The translations under genes and the position numbers were made by a program. Below are positions 6,376-8,638 of a stretch of 8,638 bases of DNA, piece by piece. This DNA is from Candidatus Aminicenantota bacterium (GTDB lineage: Bacteria > Acidobacteriota > Aminicenantia > Aminicenantales > Aminicenantaceae), in assembly GCA_030633795.1 (NCBI GenBank), contig DAOWCB010000045.1, forward strand, positions 1-8,638, read 5' to 3'. Position 1 is the first letter of the stretch, and every line of letters starts with the position of its first letter. The notes beneath the pieces are model-generated. The model was not told the origin of the DNA and made no database searches. It saw only the letters and a list, made by a program, of their open reading frames with translations.

Positions 6376-7554
6376 ATGACAAAAACAAAAGTTTCAATCC
6401 AACGGGTGTTTGGTTATGAAAGCGAAAATGTTCGTCTCGCTTTGCTTAAAAGCCTCGAATTCCTAGGTGGTTTGGAGCATATCATCCAGCCCAAATCCCA
6501 TGTTTTTGTCAAAATCAATCACCTCTCCCCTCCTTCCCCTCCCGATGACATGATAGTTACCCATCCGGTTTTCACAAAAGAATTGCTTGGGCTATTGCTC
6601 GATATGGGTTGTGAAATCACAGTGGGCGATGACATTCAATCCAAAAAAGAAGACGGTTTTCTGATTTCAGGTTACAGAAAGATCTGCACGGCCTTAGGAG
6701 TCCGCCTTGTAAACCTGAAGGAAATCGGTTTCCGGGAGATCGCATGTAATGGACAGATATTGACCAAGTCATACATCTCTCCTTTGGTTTTGGATTCAGA
6801 TTTTCTCATCAACCTTCCCAAACTGAAAACTCATTCTTTTATGGCCTTCACTGGGGCCATTAAAAACATGTACGGCGTCATCCCTTATGGACTCCGATGC
6901 AGCTATCATCGGGAATATGCAAAAAGCGAAATCTTCGGTCAAATGCTTGTGGACATATTTTCCTGTGCTACCCCTCATCTTAATATTATGGATGCTATTC
7001 ATGCGATGGAAGGGGAAGGTCCTTCGGCAGGATCTCCGAAGAAGATCGGGCTGATTCTGGCCAGCTCCGATGCGGTAGCACTGGATGCTGTCGCATCAAA
7101 AATAATCGGATTGGATCCGATGCAGATTCACACAACGATAGACGCATCCAAAAGAGGATTTGGAACAGCACAAATGGCGGAGATTGAAATCCTGGGAGAG
7201 AAAATACAAGACGTAGAGGTCAGAGACTTCAAACAATCGGCTATCGCCGTCGGCCTGATCCGCAAAAATATACCGGCCATCTTGCACGGTTTTATCCAGT
7301 GGCAACTGGTGTTGATTCCAAGAGTTTTTCAAAAAAAATGCACCGCATGCCAAGAGTGTGTGGACATCTGTCCAAAAGGGGCAGCTCAAATGCTGGAGGG
7401 TAAAGCAAGTATCGATAAATCCCGATGCCTCCATTGTATGTGCTGCCATGAAGTATGCCGGTTTCATGCAATAAAACTTGGACAGAGACCTTTGGGACGG
7501 ATGTTGAGAAGAATGACAACAATCTATAAAAAAATCATGTCTTTCTTTTCCTAA
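6376..7554 (+). CDS. DUF362 domain protein with C-terminal 2x[4Fe-4S] ferredoxin domain
   Basis: A 392-residue iron-sulfur protein of unknown reaction. Residues 1-300 are a DUF362 domain: KVSIQRV at the start, LEFLGGLEHIIQPKSHVFVKIN (27-48), THPVF (62-66), VGDD (83-86), INLPKLKTHSFMAFTGAIKNMYGVIP (145-170) and SSDAVALDAVASKIIGL (230-246). Residues 318-370 form a bacterial ferredoxin domain with two CxxCxxCxxxC sets: Cys322, 325, 328, 332 and Cys351, 354, 357, 361, with an extra Cys356. The tail (372-392) is basic and partly hydrophobic. There is no signal peptide. The family is widespread in anaerobes and is taken to be redox-linked. It is transcribed away from the minus-strand cluster from the same control region, so it might supply electrons to that cluster, but nothing shows this. 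No ribosome site precedes the ATG (see finding on leaderless start). The ATG is kept because the domain begins immediately. Confidence 0.92.
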   Translation: MTKTKVSIQRVFGYESENVRLALLKSLEFLGGLEHIIQPKSHVFVKINHLSPPSPPDDMIVTHPVFTKELLGLLLDMGCEITVGDDIQSKKEDGFLISGYRKICTALGVRLVNLKEIGFREIACNGQILTKSYISPLVLDSDFLINLPKLKTHSFMAFTGAIKNMYGVIPYGLRCSYHREYAKSEIFGQMLVDIFSCATPHLNIMDAIHAMEGEGPSAGSPKKIGLILASSDAVALDAVASKIIGLDPMQIHTTIDASKRGFGTAQMAEIEILGEKIQDVEVRDFKQSAIAVGLIRKNIPAILHGFIQWQLVLIPRVFQKKCTACQECVDICPKGAAQMLEGKASIDKSRCLHCMCCHEVCRFHAIKLGQRPLGRMLRRMTTIYKKIMSFFS

Positions 7555-7575
7555 CCTGTGAAAATATTAGGATAC

Positions 7576-7596
7576 TATCAGAATTTTATTCTGATA
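7576..7596. repeat. Hairpin downstream of the DUF362 gene
   Basis: TATCAGAAT (7576-7584) and ATTCTGATA (7588-7596) form a perfect 9-bp stem with a 3-base loop, 21 bases after the DUF362 stop codon. CCTGT (7555-7559) and ACAGG (7599-7603) are also complementary and could close a larger structure. No T run follows on either strand, so intrinsic termination is doubtful; an mRNA 3'-end stabiliser is as likely. Confidence 0.45.
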
Positions 7597-7629
7597 TTAC
7601 AGGAATAATAAGAAGTATCGGCATTTTTT

Positions 7630-7642
7630 ATGAATAATTCAG
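7630..7642 (+). repeat. Dispersed repeat core, copy E
   Basis: ATGAATAATTCAG is identical to the outer 13 bases of the right end of the MITE-like element (7829-7841). It lies 66 bases before that element's left end. It directly follows ATCGGCATTTTTTA (7617-7630), a 14-base string also present at 70-83. It is probably a remnant end of another copy. Confidence 0.5.
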
Positions 7643-7707
7643 TTTTTTTCCCCTTACCATCAATTTCTTAAAAATTTCGTTTAAAATTTGGAGGAAGCTG
7701 TGATATA

Positions 7708-7846
7708 TTAACCTGAATTATTTATAAACATTTTTTTTTAACGGGATTTAATGCTATATGCATTGAAATCAGGGACATGTACCGGTTTTCCGAAAACGGT
7801 AACGTGTCCCTTGATTTTAAACTCGTACATGAATAATTCAGGTTAA
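7708..7846. mobile_element. 139-bp MITE-like element with terminal inverted repeats
   Basis: The left end TTAACCTGAATTATTTAT (7708-7725) and the right end ATGAATAATTCAGGTTAA (7829-7846) are inverted copies matching at 17 of 18 bases. The inside holds no ORF but a long imperfect palindrome (7766-7817). The repeat core matches the solo copies at 196-215, 6304-6323 and 7630-7642. Short size, terminal inverted repeats, AT-rich body and no coding content fit a non-autonomous (MITE-type) element. I see no clear target-site duplication. It sits between DUF362 and the peptidase gene, 44 bases before the latter's ATG. Confidence 0.6.
7766..7817. repeat. Long imperfect hairpin (REP-like) inside the MITE-like element
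   Basis: Left arm 7766-7790 (AAATCAGGGACATGTACC then GGTTTTC) and right arm 7792-7817 (GAAAACGG then TAACGTGTCCCTTGATTT) pair over about 25 bp, with a few one-base bulges and one T/C difference that allows a G-U pair in RNA. The tip loop is CCG or smaller. The GGGACA-type arm resembles REP hairpins mobilised by Y1 (RAYT) transposases; this is a resemblance from memory, not a match I could test. Confidence 0.65.
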
Positions 7847-7879
7847 GTGAAAAATTGAAACAGTAAACGCAGACATCTT

Positions 7880-7885
7880 AAGGAG
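7880..7885 (+). promoter_or_regulatory. Ribosome binding site of the M20 peptidase gene
   Basis: AAGGAG, a complete Shine-Dalgarno core, lies 5 bases before the ATG at 7891. It fixes that ATG as the start although a second in-frame ATG follows at codon 14. Confidence 0.85.
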
Positions 7886-7890
7886 AAATC

Positions 7891-8638
7891 ATGGAATTTC
7901 ATCATTATTTCAAATCACGTAAGGGAGAAATGGTGAATCTTCTCAAAGAACTCGTGAGTCTGGAATCCCCTTCCATAGAAAAAAAAGCTGTGGATAAATG
8001 CTCGGATTTTATCATCAAAGAGTTTAAAAAAGTGGGGGCAAACGCCACGCGATTTCCGCAGAAAAAGATCGGCGACTTATACACCGTCCAATATCCCGGT
8101 TTGAAATCAAAAGCAAAAAAAGAACAGATTCTTGTGCTCACCCATATCGACACTGTCTGGCCTGTGGGAAGAATACAAAATATGCCCTTTTATCTCAGCG
8201 GCAACAAAATATACGGCCCGGGAGTTTTGGACATGAAAGCAGGGCTTGTCATGGCTCTCTACGCCATAAAAACACTCCATGAGTTAAACATCGAGCCCCA
8301 GAAAAATGTTGTTGTATTCATCAATTCCGCTGAGGAGATCGGTAACGACGCATCCTATGATATCATCCGGAAATTAGCGCGAAAATCAGAGTATGTTTTG
8401 TGCCTAGAACCCTCGCTTCCCGGCGGAGCTCTGAAGATACAAAGGAAAGGACGTTTGGTCATCCGGTTAGAAGCTAGTGGAAAAGCGGCACATGCGGGGA
8501 CACCGGATAAGGGAGTAAACGCCATAGAGGAACTCATGGACCAGCTAAGGGCAATTAAAAAGTTGCTGAGGACAAAGGAAACAACTTTGAGTATCGGATT
8601 GATAAACGGAGGGGAAAAAGCGAATATCGTTGCAGACA
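7891..8638 (+). CDS. M20 family zinc metallopeptidase, 5' part (truncated by window end)
   Basis: The first 249 residues of a cytosolic di-zinc carboxypeptidase/deacylase of the M20 family, closest in pattern to glutamate carboxypeptidase (CPG2-like) enzymes that trim C-terminal residues or acyl groups. Motifs: THIDTVWPVG with metal ligand His85 and Asp87; GPGVLDMKAG with bridging Asp114; INSAEEIGN with general base Glu148 and ligand Glu149; and CLEP with Glu173. The lid/dimer domain then begins, with GKAAHAGTPDKGVNA, whose His201 contributes to the partner active site in this family. The last zinc ligand (a C-terminal His) lies beyond the window. There is no signal peptide. The gene has a strong ribosome site. 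It is separated from DUF362 by 336 bases that contain the MITE-like element, so it is probably a separate transcript. All motifs seen are intact. Confidence 0.93.
   Translation, partial: MEFHHYFKSRKGEMVNLLKELVSLESPSIEKKAVDKCSDFIIKEFKKVGANATRFPQKKIGDLYTVQYPGLKSKAKKEQILVLTHIDTVWPVGRIQNMPFYLSGNKIYGPGVLDMKAGLVMALYAIKTLHELNIEPQKNVVVFINSAEEIGNDASYDIIRKLARKSEYVLCLEPSLPGGALKIQRKGRLVIRLEASGKAAHAGTPDKGVNAIEELMDQLRAIKKLLRTKETTLSIGLINGGEKANIVAD

Overview
The window looks like a stretch of chromosome from an anaerobic Gram-negative bacterium of moderate GC. The support is two twin-arginine (Tat) leaders, a Sec-type leader, a radical-SAM enzyme, an eight-cysteine ferredoxin protein, and several intergenic short repeats of the kind seen in genomes with many small mobile elements. 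I cannot name the phylum. Desulfobacterota or an Acidobacteriota/Aminicenantes-like lineage would fit, but this is only an impression.

Layout. Bases 1-502 hold no convincing gene, only a perfect 14-bp hairpin at 2-38 and a 20-bp repeat at 196-215. Bases 503-6145 form a minus-strand gene cluster. In transcription order it runs: a 46-residue ORF that is essentially one Tat signal peptide (6005-6145), a kynureninase-like PLP enzyme (4770-6008), a PflX-type radical-SAM protein with its own Tat leader (3694-4686), a large secreted glycoside hydrolase of the GH63/MGH1-like type (1294-3690), and an NAD-type short-chain dehydrogenase (503-1291). Spacings are -4, +83, +3 and +2 bases. A strong sigma-70-like promoter precedes the cluster (6184-6211), and a second one lies in the 83-base gap (4721-4749). 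Bases 6146-6375 are a divergent control region that also holds the second copy of the 20-bp repeat. A plus-strand DUF362/ferredoxin gene follows (6376-7554). Its predicted -10 box lies so close to the ATG that the mRNA would be almost leaderless. Bases 7555-7890 are non-coding and carry a 139-bp MITE-like element with 18-bp terminal inverted repeats and an internal long hairpin. The window ends inside a plus-strand M20 metallopeptidase gene (7891-8638, truncated).

How the genes may work together (inference). The minus-strand cluster encodes mostly exported catalysts: a Tat leader fused or coupled to a PLP enzyme, a Tat-tagged radical-SAM protein, a Sec-exported glycosidase and one cytosolic dehydrogenase. 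This suggests cell-envelope or extracellular processing of a sugar- or amino-containing substrate. The substrate cannot be read from the sequence.

The two points most worth following are the split Tat-leader/PLP-enzyme arrangement (real small ORF, programmed shift, or a one-base frameshift at an A5 run) and the family of intergenic repeats with core TGAATAATYCAG, five copies in 8.6 kb.
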